A stretch of DNA of 64,000 nucleotides, taken from the NCBI RefSeq assembly GCF_038396675.1, contig NC_088924.1, positions 40,017,501 through 40,081,500 on the forward strand, in the 5' to 3' direction. The notes below the pieces were generated by a model. The model was not told the origin of the DNA and did not search any database. It was given only the letters and a program-made list of their open reading frames with translations. Positions 11,758 through 24,502 of this stretch are shown one piece after another (position 1 is the first letter of the stretch; every line of letters starts with the position of its first letter). The stretch is from Hydra vulgaris. Lineage: Eukaryota > Cnidaria > Hydrozoa > Anthoathecata > Hydridae. Made by a program: the position numbers and the translations under genes.

Positions 11758-12613
11758 TATAGTTCTTGAGTATATTATCTGCAAACAATTGACTGATGCA
11801 AGTTCAAATGTTGTCAAAAACCAAGCATGCATGCATGGTACACTGCAGTGTCCCACAAAGAAATGCTGGTTTGAAAGTCAAATTTTCTTTATTAAAAAAA
11901 AATATTAAAATAGGGGGGAGATAGGGAGGTTTCTGTAACTTTTTTTAGACTCCAAAACTTTTAACTTTATATATAATAAGGTTCATAAAACTTAAGGGAC
12001 TTACGAAGTACATTGAGGAACAAAAATAGGATATTTACAGAAACTTTTCAATTTTTAATCTGGAGTACCACAGTGTAATTGGGTACTCCAAATTAAAGTC
12101 TCTGGGTCCAGTATTCAAAGTAATATGATCTAAAGTAATATATAAATGAAATAAAACGCTTTAAAATGCATGCAGTTATACATATAACTCCTGATAGTTA
12201 ACTATATGTATAACTAGTTATACATAAAATTTATTATATAAACTTATTTTTTAAGGTTTTTCTTGAACAAATTAGTACCAATTAATTCAAATTCAAGATT
12301 TAGTTCAAGTTCAAGTTCTCATTTGTTCATTGTTTTTTCACTATTTTATATTTATTTGTTCAAATTTGTTAACTAGTACTAATTCTTACTACAGTAAGAA
12401 TATTTATCATTGTTGAACGTGATTTTATTAGTAACTTAATTTAACTTTCAACATATTTTGACAACACCCTTTACATTTTAAATGATGACAGCTTTACTTT
12501 TCTATTGATGTTAAATTTATTACGTTTCAATAACTTAGATTGAATTTTAACTGAATTATTGTAAGCTTTGTAAGGGTTTGTTGTATATCAAATGGTGTTG
12601 TAAATAAAGTAAA

Positions 12614-12625
<12 letters not shown>
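11743..12625 (+). repeat. Left arm of a large inverted repeat (about 880 bp)
   Basis: This sequence recurs in reverse complement at 15766-16640. Shared landmarks include ACTGCAGTGTCCCA near 11845, GACTTACGAAGTACATTGAGG near 12000, AACTATATGTATAACTAGTT near 12200, and GGTGTTGTAAATAAAGTAAA next to the inner TA run. Non-coding. Both arms end at their inner side in ATAATATATA, so they look like two copies of one repeat family that ends in (TA)n. Confidence 0.85.

Positions 12626-12677
<52 letters not shown>
12618..12677. repeat. (TA)n microsatellite
   Basis: A pure TA run ending the left inverted arm. Confidence 0.95.
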
Positions 12678-12679
<2 letters not shown>

Positions 12680-12799
12680 CCCTTAGATGTTGTCCGAAAG
12701 TTTTTTCCATATTTTGTTGACAAAAAGTAAAAATTAAAATGCACGACAGGAACTTTTTTTTTTTAATAATGATAGACTGCCTGCCCCAACCAAACCCTC

Positions 12800-12950
12800 A
12801 GTCGATGTAGCAACACTCCCTTGCTCGTCAGGCTATTTGTCAGTCGATGTAGCAGCACTCCCTTGCGAGTCAGGCTATTTGTCAGTCGATGTAGCAGCAC
12901 TCCCTTGCGAGTCAGGCTATAAGATAGTCGATGTAGCAACACTCCGCGCA
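12800..12950. repeat. 42-bp minisatellite, about 3.6 copies
   Basis: The unit begins CAGTCGATGTAGCAACACTC and continues CCTTGCGAGTCAGGCTATTTGT. Each copy is 42 bp, so a reading frame is kept through the array. A related sequence lies inside the MITE at 53202-53493. There are no unique spacers, so this is not a CRISPR array. Confidence 0.9.
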
Positions 12951-12954
12951 TGAT

Positions 12955-13040
12955 ATACAGTAAAAAAAATAAAAATAAAAACATTTTATTAAAAAAAATA
13001 AAAATAAAAACATTTTATTAAAAAAATAAAAATTAAAACA
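12955..13040. repeat. AAAAACATTTTATT simple tandem repeat
   Basis: Two to three copies of a roughly 31-bp A-rich unit containing AAAACATTTTATTAAAAAAA. Confidence 0.7.
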
Positions 13041-13291
13041 TTGTTTATATTGTTAAAAACATTCAGAATGTTTTAAAAACATTAAGAATGTTTTTAAAAA
13101 CATTCTGGTCAATTAAATTTGCGGTTTTGTGGTTTTTTTATAACAATTAATTTGTAATTAAATTAATGGTTTTGACTTTCGTCCAACACAAAAATGTTGG
13201 ACGAAAGTCAAAAGTAATTAAAAGTGACGTATGTGTTGGCGTAAGAATCACTTTTTTCCTTCCGCTCTTCCCAAAGCCAACAAACTATAGA

Positions 13292-14460
<1,169 letters not shown>

Positions 14461-14474
14461 TTGTTTTAATGTTA

Positions 14475-14477
<3 letters not shown>

Positions 14478-14537
<60 letters not shown>
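14478..14537. repeat. (TA)n microsatellite
   Basis: A TA run that borders the 3' (A-tailed) end of the minus-strand LINE. Confidence 0.95.
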
Positions 14538-14551
<14 letters not shown>

Positions 14552-15750
14552 AAACATCTTCGCTTCCAACAAGGCTGCGAGCAGCCACTAATTAAAGTTG
14601 GAAGTTACTGTAAGAGAAAAGATGAAGATTGTAGAGCAAGATAACGATTGACGGACGATTTAAAAGATTGCAAATTATATGAATCAGGAAAGCAAGATGA
14701 AGGAAGCGAATTCCAAAGAGCTGATGTTCGAGGAAAAAAACTAGACGAATAAGCGTTTTTGGAGCACTTAGGAACAGTCACAGAAAAAGGATGACACTTA
14801 ATTGAATGACGAGTAACACGAGAATGAATTTTAGTAGATGGCACAAGAGACGCTAGCTCTTTCGAGCAGTGCCCATTATAGTATTTGTAGAAAAGAGAAA
14901 GAGAAGCAACATTACGACGATGTGATAATGGTTGAAGGTTGGCTGCAAGAGCAGGTCCAACTATGTTTACAATGCGTTTTTGCACCTTGTCTAAAAGAGA
15001 AAGGGCATCATTAGAAGATCCGCCCCAGATATGGCAACAGTATTCCATACAAGGCCGGATTTGAGATTTATAGAGGTAGAGAATAGAATCCAGAGTAAGA
15101 AAGTGGCGAGCTCGATAAAGAGATGCAACCTTAGCAGATGCTAATTTTGCAACCGATTTGATATATGGTTTCCAAGAAAGATTGGAAGTAAGAGTTAATC
15201 CTAGAAGATGAAGAGTAGGTGACTCATCGAGTACATCACCGTTCATAAATATAGGAAGATCTAAATTATTGCGATAACGATTGGCTGAAAAAAATTGAGT
15301 TTTATCTGAATTAAAGTTCACCAGCCACTGTGAGCCCCATGCTGTAGCAGAAGTGAGATCCTTTTCAAGCTCAAATGCCCCCTCCAGGCAATCAGAGGGT
15401 GTTGGTTTCTTATCACGACAAGAATAAATGGTAGTATCATCAGCAAACAATGCCACCTTAGATGTGAGAATATCTGGAAGATCGTTAATGTAAATTAAAA
15501 AGAGTATAGGGCCAAGGATAGAACCTTGAGGAACCCCTGAAGTTACAGAATAAGAAGAAGAGTGTTGTCCATCGAGGACAACTTTTATGCTACGATTGGA
15601 AAGGAAGGATTCAATGATCTTAAAGATGTTGCCGGATACACCATAAGAAGAAAGCTTATGGAGAAGACCAGCATGCCAAACTTTATCAAACGCTTTTGAA
15701 ATGTCAAGAGCGATGGCCTTAACCTCTCCACCTTCATCTAATGCACGATA
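14538..15750 (-). mobile_element. 5'-truncated LINE (CR1/Jockey-like), inserted in TA repeats
   Basis: Minus-strand non-LTR element: RT coding from about 15750 to the stop at 14605, a short 3' tail, and an A run (T13 on the plus strand at 14538-14550). (TA)n lies at both borders (14478-14537 and 15751-15765), consistent with insertion into a TA tract. The 5' part (endonuclease and RT fingers) is missing. Confidence 0.88.
14605..15750 (-). pseudogene. Reverse transcriptase, C-terminal two thirds
   Basis: Open without a stop over about 380 codons. It starts abruptly at RALDEGGEVKAIALDISKAF (RT block A), then SGVPQGSILGP (block B), LFADDTT (catalytic FADD), the thumb (YLYKSQIRPCMEYCCHIWGG) and the C-terminus (SALWNSLPS) to a stop at 14605. 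The frame is intact but has no own start, so it is a truncated rather than decayed copy. This region makes cDNA at a nicked target in CR1/Jockey-type elements. The same family recurs at 49180-51300. Confidence 0.9.
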
Positions 15751-15765
15751 TATATATATATATAT

Positions 15766-16640
15766 ATTATTTTTACTTTATTTACAACACCACTTGATAT
15801 ACAACAAACCCCTACAAAGCTTACAATAATTCAGTTAAGATTCAATCTAAGTTATTGAAACGTAATAAATTTAACATCAATAGAAAAGTAAAGCTGTCAT
15901 CATTTAAAATATAAAGGGTGTTGTCAAAATATGTTGAAAATAAAATTAAGTTACTAATAAAATCACGTTCAACAATGATAAACATTCTTACTGTAGTAAA
16001 AAATAGCACTAACTGATAAATTTGAACAAATAAATATAAAATTAACAAAAACAATGAATAAATAAGAACTTTAACTTGAACTTTCACTAAATCTTGAATT
16101 TGAATTAATTGGTACTAATTTGTTCAAGCATAACCTTAAAAAATAAGTTTTTATAACAAATTATATGTATAACTAGTTATACATATAGTTAACTATCAGG
16201 AGTTATATGTATAACTATATGCATTTTAAAGCATATTATTTTATTTAAACATTACTTTAGATCATATTACTTTGAAAACTGGACCCAGAGGCTTTATTCC
16301 TAATAACACTGTGGTACTCCAGATTAAAAATTGAAAAGTTTCTGTAGATATCCTGTTTTTGTTCCTCAATGTAGTTCGTAAGTCCCTTAAGTGTTAAGGA
16401 CCTTATTATATCTAAAGTTAAAAGTTTTGGAGCATAAAAAAAGTTACAGAAACCCATCTCCATCCTATTTTTTTCTTTTTTTAATAAAGAAAATTGGGAA
16501 TTCTTTGACTTTCATTCCTTTTTTTTGTGGGACACTGCAGTGTCCCATGCATGCAAGATTGGTTTTTGACAACATTTCAACTTGCATCAGTTAGTTGTTT
16601 GCAAATAATTTACTCAAGATCTATATTCAAATAACTATTA
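15766..16640 (-). repeat. Right arm of the large inverted repeat (about 875 bp)
   Basis: Reverse complement of 11743-12625 with moderate divergence and small indels. Landmarks in mirrored order: TTTACTTTATTTACAACACC at the inner end, AACTAGTTATACATATAGTT near 16170, CTCAATGTAGTTCGTAAGTC near 16365, and GGGACACTGCAGTGTCCCA near 16530. Confidence 0.85.
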
Positions 16641-16848
16641 TATTATCCTAATAATACGTCTATTTGCACAAATCTTAATCTTATTTCTATAAAGAAAGAT
16701 AAACATTATTCGTGGTACTTACATACTTGCTTGCCATTCTCTATATTAATATAAAATATTTTCACACAATATAAACGTAACGCAACGCAATGTCGATTTA
16801 AAAATTTTTTTTTTAGTTTTTTTTTAGTTTTTAGCTTTCAAATTAATT

Positions 16849-17067
16849 CCCATGCAAATCCCACAGGAAACCCACGTGGGATTTCCCATGTGTGTAAATA
16901 CCATATGATTCCCACATGTAACCCATGTGGGATTACCCACATGGGTTTAAGGTGACAAATTTCCATACGGATACCACATGGGAAAATCCGTCCCACGTAA
17001 ATCCCATCAATCCCACACGGAACCCACGCGGAACCCATGTGGGACGCGGTTTTATTTTTCACTGGGT
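16849..17067. mobile_element. Palindromic-word element, CCCACATGGG type (second copy)
   Basis: The right end is TTTTTCACTGGGT, the inverse of the start of the element at 6399. The body is an array of CCCACGTGGG, CCCATGTG, CCCACATG and related words. The left end is not sharply defined. Confidence 0.75.
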
Positions 17068-18070
17068 AGTTAGGTTTTGAAACTTGGAATGGCTCCATAC
17101 AAACTACAGCTATTTCCATCGTTTTTCACATATTTTAAATATAGATTAAAATTTTTTAATCCATAGAAGGTTTTTAATTCGTTTATATTTACCATGCATC
17201 CAAAGCAGTCGAATACATAAAATCATTTGTTCTTCAACTCGTTGGTATTTAGATTCGTTTGGTATTAGAATAAGTTGTTTGTTGTAGCAACCAGAAATAT
17301 TTAAATTAAATACATTGCTATCTTGTTCATGATTGATTCAAAAAGTTGACTAAAGCATGTTTTGATAAAGAAAACATTCATTTATTGATTGAGCTTGTTT
17401 ACCCATAACGGAATTTCAAATTATAGCCTTCATACCATAATTTTAACAGGAAAATAAAATCATCTCTGATCACAGAACCTGAACAGTTAATTTTTTTTTC
17501 ATACATATTTATATGCTAGGTTTAATTGAGCAAGTTAAATTTGTAACTATAGTTACTATTGTAACTACAGTGCACTTGTCAGTGCTAATGCCATTTTGCC
17601 ACATTCTAGTAAATACAGCCACTAAAAATTTTTTCAGACCCAATTTCAGCATTACCTCGAATATGTTCAATCAGCTCTAGTTATCTATTTCATATAACCT
17701 AATAAAATTTTGATTTAAACACAAAAACCTCATCTTCTTAGCTGATTCTTTATGTGCATACTGCTTACTGCATGTTCTATACCATCCTTGTAAGTTAACT
17801 GATAATTTCAACTTGTTATTTAAATAATAATTTCAAATTATTATTAACTAAAAAATTAACTTAAGAGTTAGCTTCAATTTTAAAAATTAATAAGTTTAAC
17901 TTTTTCCAAACTTTGACCAGTAATGGTCATACGGTTTTCTGTGTGAGTTTTTTCTCTAAAGGTACGAAAAATGGATTTAGTTAAGTTATTGTGGATGGGA
18001 AAAAAGTATCAAATGCAAGTTTTCTCAGGTATTATCCAGGATCCCGTTGGGTTATAATAACGTTAAATAA
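17068..18070. other. Non-coding AT-rich stretch
   Basis: No gene, RNA or element ends recognised. Confidence 0.5.
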
Positions 18071-18084
18071 TGCAAAATTTTAAC

Positions 18085-18250
18085 AAAACGGCTTTAGTAA
18101 CTTAAGTACAAAATAGATAAAACTTTGTTTAGATAGTAGAGCAAATTTAGTAACTAACTTAAGTACAAACTGGATAAAACTTTGTTTAGATAACTGATCG
18201 ACTTCAAGAACTCACTTAAGTATGAAGTAGATAAAAATTTGTTTAGATAA
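18085..18250. repeat. Tandem repeat, unit about 55-65 bp
   Basis: Three imperfect units containing AACTTAAGTACAAAATAGAT followed by AAAACTTTGTTTAGATA. A fourth, separated copy lies at 18430-18485. The telomere-like patch directly follows the third unit. Confidence 0.85.
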
Positions 18251-18253
18251 TTC

Positions 18254-18278
18254 TAACCCTAACCCTGACCCTAACCCT
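18254..18278 (-). repeat. Short interstitial telomere-like repeat
   Basis: Four CCCTAA/CCCTGA units, corresponding to TTAGGG on the minus strand, the common metazoan telomere repeat. Far too short to be a telomere. Confidence 0.8.
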
Positions 18279-18429
18279 GTAGGTCTCTATGTAAAGATTG
18301 TGGTGACTCTGGTCCTCCATATCTTCTTTGAGCCCCTGTCTGTTTATATAAATATATATTTTTTCTTTTTTTTATGGAATAATTTTTTTATATTATTGTA
18401 TGAACAGCAAAATATATGAAAAAAAAAGA

Positions 18430-18485
18430 ACGACTTTAATAACTAATTTAAGTATAAAGTAGATAAAAATTTGTTAAGATAACAT
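18430..18485. repeat. Separated copy of the 55-65-bp tandem unit
   Basis: GAACGACTTTAATAACTAAT, then TTAAGTATAAAGTAGATAAA and TTTGTTAAGATAA, matching the third unit of the array at 18085-18250. Confidence 0.75.
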
Positions 18486-19360
18486 ATTAAGAATATTTTA
18501 CAATGTTAAAAAGCTAATTTACCGTTTACTTTAAATTTACCATTTAATTTAAATTACCAATTTACCATTAAAGTTTAAATAAGATAATAATTTTAAATTG
18601 AAACGTATAATTTTACGAACCACAAATTGCACTAAAACAACACGCACACAGTTTATTTAAACATCTCGATTAAGATTATTGTTTTGCTTTCTTTTAGCAA
18701 AACTTCTTGGAAACTTATATGCTTCCTAAAGGTAAGTTTCCACTCATCTGTTTTTCTACGGAACGGGATAGGGAGGTAAAAAATTTTCTTTCCCTTGCAA
18801 AACTCACCTTTATAGCAAAAATTCTGGGAAACTTTTATGCTTTTTAAAATAGTTCTGTAAAACTAAATGCAACTAAATTCTGTAAAAACAAATACCTTCA
18901 ATTCCTAAAAGAAAGAGGCTATTTTATTTAAAAACAACACCGAGAATTTAAAAATATAATTTTTTTTTATCATAATAAACAAAATATTTTTGGAAAGTTA
19001 CTGGACAAGAATAAAACAATGATGTAGGTTCAAACATCAGATTTTTTTCCACGCAAAAATTTCTTTGTTGAAATTTCTTTGAATTTTACTCTAAACCATG
19101 TTTTACTAAAAAATAACTTCAATACTCTAAATCAATCCTTAAAATAAAGATACTTTTCATTACTCTATTTTCAAAAATAAACTGTAAATAATCATTGAAC
19201 AAAAATATAATGCTGATTCATCTGAATGTTTCATTAATACTCTGTTTTAATAGAGTAGAGATATTATTATAATAAATATTTTTTTATTCATTCAGAGTAA
19301 TATTTAATATCAATTATTATTTCAATAACTTTTGATAGAGAACCAAATTTTTCGTATATA

Positions 19361-19419
19361 ATGCTACACAAGATCAAATGGTCATCCATACTGGATGACA
19401 ATATGATCTTATGTAGCGT
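19361..19419. repeat. Imperfect 28-bp inverted repeat
   Basis: ATGCTACACAAGATCAAATG / GTCATCCA is mirrored by TGGATGACAATATGATCTTA / TGTAGCGT with a 3-base loop. Confidence 0.8.
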
Positions 19420-20232
19420 TGCCAATAGATACTGAAGTTGCAATGTATTAATTCAGTTGCTTGTAAGTACATCCCAAGTGTAAGGCTATGATGAAAAGTC
19501 ATGCTTAAGAAAATTTCCTAAGCTAGAATAAACCACTGTATTGAATTCTGGAGTGTTTTAATGTTCACAATTTTTGACTACTTTGTTGCTTTTGGACAGC
19601 TAAAATAGAGTCTCTTGAATAAGTGGTTCACCATCCCAAAATGCAAGCGAAGCTCCATGGGGGAACAAAATCTAAAAATAGATTTTCACATGTTTACTTG
19701 ATAATGTGTTTACGGATAACATTTTGTAAGTATTTTTCTTACTTCTGCAGCTTCAAAACCTTTGTAATTATTTTCAATAGACACAACTGTTTTGAGTTCA
19801 CCACTTTGGTGTAGATTTCTTGTCTCTAAGTTACTCCAAGTAAACACACGAATGAGATTTTAGACCTCACACAATGTAAAAAAAAAGCTCAATTTTTTAA
19901 GACAAAAACGGTCATTTTTTTAAGATAAGAGTCTTTTTTTAAAAAGCGAATTGTATTAAACAAGTCGACTTTTTAAAAATCTCATTTTTTAAAAGTCAAC
20001 TTGTCTCATACATTATTAATTGAAAGTTGAATGTGTTATTGTCATTTGAAAGTTTAAAATAACATGGTCATTTGAAAGTTAAAAATGACATTATCACTTG
20101 AAAGTTGAAAATTTCAAGCGAGACTTGAAGCTTTACTTTTATCTAATCCAACTTTAAGAATGTAGTCTGTCCCTCTTTAGATGATTAAAATTTTTGGTTT
20201 GAATGTTCCTTATCTTAACCATAGTTTTCCCC

Positions 20233-20296
20233 AGTGGTTCTAACGGTGGTATCTAACTGGTATCAGTGGTACTAACGGTGGTATCTAACTGGTACA
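20233..20296. repeat. 32-bp tandem duplication
   Basis: Two copies of AGTGGTACTAACGGTGGTAT plus CTAACTGGTAYC, nearly identical. Confidence 0.9.
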
Positions 20297-21550
20297 GTTT
20301 TTCTGTACATCCAAATCTCAGTACATCCAAATAAGCCTTTTGCATATTTTCAAAATACCTACAGCTTTTTTGACTCTTCTTGCTTTTGGTTGTATCAAAA
20401 ATGTCTGAAGTAACGTGCAAACTATAAATTTTTTTCCAACGGAACCAAAACTGACTCGAATGTTTTATCCGCTTTTTGTTGTAACGTCACTTGATGTTGG
20501 TGTAAGCTTATTTGCACCAAGGTTTAAAACTCTTGAAATTTTTTTTGAACTTCTAAGAGATTTTGAGCAGATCAAATTTTTGAAACGATCTATTGAAACA
20601 TTACATTAAAAATAATACTCCTACACAAAATAAATATACAAAAACTTTTCTACCTCCTCTTATTCATACTCTTCAACTTACTCCTACTCCTCAAGCTACT
20701 CCTAACTCTATTCCTAAACCTAAACTAAAACATAAAAGTTAAGTTTTAATTTTCAATTCTAAATTTTTAAGAGGTTTTGAGAGAAAAGGCAACTGTAGTT
20801 GAAAATAAATTTCTTGGTTTCCATAAAAAAAGCTTTTGTAACTTTCTTTGCTATATTCTTGGGTACACTCTACTTAGTGCTTTACTTTAATTAACTCTGT
20901 GATGGTAGGTGGTAGACGGTGGTAAACTGTAGTAAGCGGTGGTAGACAGTGAGACTATGAAAAACCTTTTTTAAACTTCAAAATTATATTTATATCGATC
21001 ATAAACAAATACTAACAACAACATTACATTAAAATGAAATTCAACATTATATTTAAAAAAAAAGGCCTTTCTTGCCATAAAATATTATAAAAACAAAATA
21101 AAAAAACCTCAAAACAAAGTTTTTCAAAAGTGACAATTGATAAACACTTTAAAGCTGGTATGGCAGTTCTTTATATGTACAAAATTAATTTGTTATAAAA
21201 GTTTTGAGTTTGCCTCATTTGCCTCATCTCATTCGTTTAGTTGTTATAGAGTTTTTGAGTTTGCCTCATTAGTTTAGATTATATTGAATAACTTAAAAAT
21301 AAAAAATAAAACTTTCGTTTAATAAAGACTCCTTTCAAGCCAACAGAACTATATTTTGTTGAAAATTTATATGGGGGCTCTATAAAAATATTGTGCTTAC
21401 GTATTGTCACCTTTGCCTTCTTTGAACCCCCGTCTGTTTAATTCTTTATTTTATGATCGTTGTTAAGAAATTATGATTTATATTTTATATACAAAAATGA
21501 TTGTTTAGTGACAAGTTTATACTTTTTTTTTTTGTTTTACGGACAAAAAA

Positions 21551-21612
21551 GACAGTATAAACTTGTTGGTTTTTTTCTGAAATCAGAAAAAAACCAACAA
21601 GTTTATACTGTC
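21551..21612. repeat. Perfect 30-bp inverted repeat with 2-base loop
   Basis: The left arm runs 21551-21580 (begins GACAGTATAAACTTGTTGGT) and the right arm runs 21583-21612; they are exact reverse complements around AA. A further partial copy (GACAAGTTTATAC) lies at about 21510. Confidence 0.97.
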
Positions 21613-24225
21613 TGTTTATAGTGTAAGCTTATACTGAAAACTTTTTTTTTCCTGATTAATCTTTAATTATTCTCTAAACAATTGATTGATTTTTGCATAT
21701 TGAATTTGACAAAGCTTGCTTACAATTCGCTTTCAAAACTTCATAACCATTTTGGAAGTTTCAATAACAAGTTTATAAGGAGTTTAAAACCAGTTTTGGA
21801 ATGGTCACTGATCCTAGTAATCCAAAGAAACAGATTCCATTTTCACCATTATTATAATAAATTACTGTAAAATTTATACAAATTTCAAATGCTCTTCTAC
21901 TTACAAATATGTTTTTAGGGCAACAAGTCAATAAATTTGTTTTTAGGGCAACGAGTCCATAAAATTAAATGAAATGTTTTATATGAATTTTGCGTCTTGC
22001 TATTTAATTAGAAAATCATCGTTGGATAAATTTTTAAAAACATGTCATTAAATCATGGATGGAGATTGATAAGTTAATTTTGTTCTTGTGAGTGTTTTTA
22101 TCTTTCAGTTTGTCTAGTTTCAAATTTGCACATGAAAATATTTAGAGTTAAAAATGCTCCAAATGTTTTCGCAAATTTAAAAAACTTTAACCTAATGCCA
22201 AAACGCTTTTTTTATATATTTAAACAGCACTTAATATTTTTCTAAAAAATTATTGATAATAAAATTTTCAAAAAAAAGGCCCTAATAAATTGCGGCGTAA
22301 CTTAAGATTCTATGTAGCAATATTGTTTTTACTTAATATAAATGACTTATATTTAGAATCAAAAGTATTAAATACTCTCTTATTTGCAGGTGGCTTTAAT
22401 CTATTTCTTTCTCATAAAAATATGATTTTTTTAAAATATTTAACAAAGAATTTAATAAAATAAACGCATTTCAGTTTACTTTAATGAAATTTCTCATAAA
22501 AATGTTCCCAAGTTTTCGGAGAGTAACTTGTTATTCCCATAATTCATCTCAAAATAAGCTTTTACCTAATTCCCTATCATGAACCGTTTAAAAATTATAT
22601 GTATAAAAAACAAGACTTTATTTTAAACTTTGAAGAATTTTAAGGCTGATAAAACGACGTTTACTTATCATGGACTTTGATATATTAGATTTCAAATATA
22701 TATTTTTTGAATAACTTAAAAGTTTAAAGGTAAACAATTACAACAACAACAACAGCAACAACAAGCTATTTATTTTACGTAAACCATATTTACAATAGTT
22801 TTAATAATAACAATAATAATAATAAATATTATAATGGTAGTTATAAGCATAAAATCATTTATAATAATAAGTTAATGATTTGTTTGGATGGTGTCACTCA
22901 AACGGAAATCTGATCAAAGGAGTGACACCAATTTTTAAATATTATATAAATAATAATAAGACATACATTGAAAAACAATGACCGTAAACACATAGATTAA
23001 AGCACATAGAACATATATTAAAAATAAACATGTAGAAATCATAATTTGCAGGTTATAATAATAAAAATAATTAAAAAAATAAGCAAATAAAAAGTACTGA
23101 TGATAATTGTAATAACAACGAAAGGAAAATTAAAAGAATATTTTAATAGTTAAAGATATTAATGTTTAAAAGTTAGATTGACTTAGTTAATATAATTATT
23201 TTGTTCTATTATAACTTTTTTATTGAAATTTTAACAAATAGCAAATAAATTAATACAAAAAAACAACTGATATGTTCATATTATTACAACCAGTGATTAA
23301 AGCGAGGCGGGATACAACAGGATGTCATTGCGCCACCTTTTTATAAAGTATTAAAACGTTTCACGTATTTTTATATCTCTCTTAATATAGCATTGATTAA
23401 ATAGAATGGTATTTTAAAATTACTGAAACCCAACCTGTTACTTTTTTTCCCCTCGTCGAGTACTGATTAAACATTACTTTGAAGCATTTTCCGTTCTCTA
23501 GACAATTTCAACAATACAAAGACTTTTAGAAAATACACTAAATCTTTGCAAACATAAACTGGGTTTATTAAAAACTATTGTCGCCAGAACCAAATAAAAA
23601 CATAATATAAACCTTTTAATATATTATATTTGATAATCGCTGTATTCCAACTTCACTACTTTTTTAAAATTTCCTAACAAGTAGATTATAATAAGTATTA
23701 AAAAAAAGTATTAAAACTTTTATTTTTAGACTATATAATTACATAACTTAATTATTCAAGTCAATTATTTGGTTCCTTTTAACATGCCAAACCCATAAAA
23801 AAATACACATATTAGATAAAAAAAAAGAAATGATTTTTAAACATATGCAAACATTTTATATTGTAGATGAGGGTTTAATAAGAATGCTCTAATGATATAT
23901 TTTTCTACGTGACCAATTATAAGCCAAACTATAAAATTAGTTTTATAGGTAAAATATTGTTTAAACAGTGAACTAATTTTAGTATTTAAAAGTGTATTAC
24001 TTTAAACAGTCTGTTAATGTAAAAACTGTATTTAATTTTCAAAAGCAGAACATGCAGAAAATCACTCAACTTAAATATCATTTAGTAGCTTTTTATTTAT
24101 GATCCGCATGTTTCCGGATGATTTGTATGTTAATCATTATAGAAAACCTGCATGCTAGTTCCATTCAAGATACTATTTCAAAATTTGACCCACTGCAAGT
24201 CAAACAAACAAACAAAAAAACGCTT
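21613..24225. other. Gene-free AT-rich region
   Basis: Contains an ACAACAACAACAGCAACAAC tract near 22738, AAT-rich microsatellite near 22805-22870, and a 10-bp inverted pair GGTGTCACTC...GAGTGACACC at about 22889-22929. Nothing else recognised. Confidence 0.5.
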
Positions 24226-24502
24226 ACACAGAAAAAAAAGTTCTATAGAATTTCTATAAACTTTTGAAACATACAGCCTATAAAAATTCTATAGAATTTG
24301 TATAGAATTACTATACAATGTCTATTAATTTTTATAGAAATTGCTGTAAAACTTATTTTTCTATAGAAAAAAAAAGTAGAAAAACTTTAATTGAAATTTA
24401 TATCGTAAACTAACAGAGATTCTATAGAAATTCTATAGAATTATTATAGACCATTTGTTTCAAAAGTTTATATAAATTCTATAGAACTTTTTTTCCTGAG
24501 CA
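24226..24502. mobile_element. Palindromic-word element, TTCTATAGAA type
   Basis: Left end ACAGAAAAAAAAGTTCTATAGAA; right end, inverted, CTCAGGAAAAAAAGTTCTATAGAA. A second inverted block just inside (CTATAAACTTTTGAAAC against GTTTCAAAAGTTTATA) brings the terminal similarity to about 45 bp. The interior repeats TTCTATAGAA or close variants about eight times. No coding capacity. Confidence 0.85.

Larger units (their letters stand above)
18486..21550. other. Gene-free region with small duplications
   Basis: No coding exon recognised. Contains two direct copies of a GCAAAA-TTCTKGGAAACTT segment (about 18697 and 18818), an imperfect inverted repeat at 19361-19419, a 32-bp tandem pair at 20233-20296, and a GGTGGTAGACGGTGGTA-like run near 20905-20950. 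Confidence 0.5.

Noticed and set aside
12763..12984. Possible repeat protein (KGVLLHRLTNSLTR) or CRISPR array
   Set aside because: The 42-bp units are contiguous without unique spacers and the frame is a consequence of unit length; a minisatellite.
18254..18278. Chromosome end
   Set aside because: Only four telomeric units with ordinary sequence on both sides.
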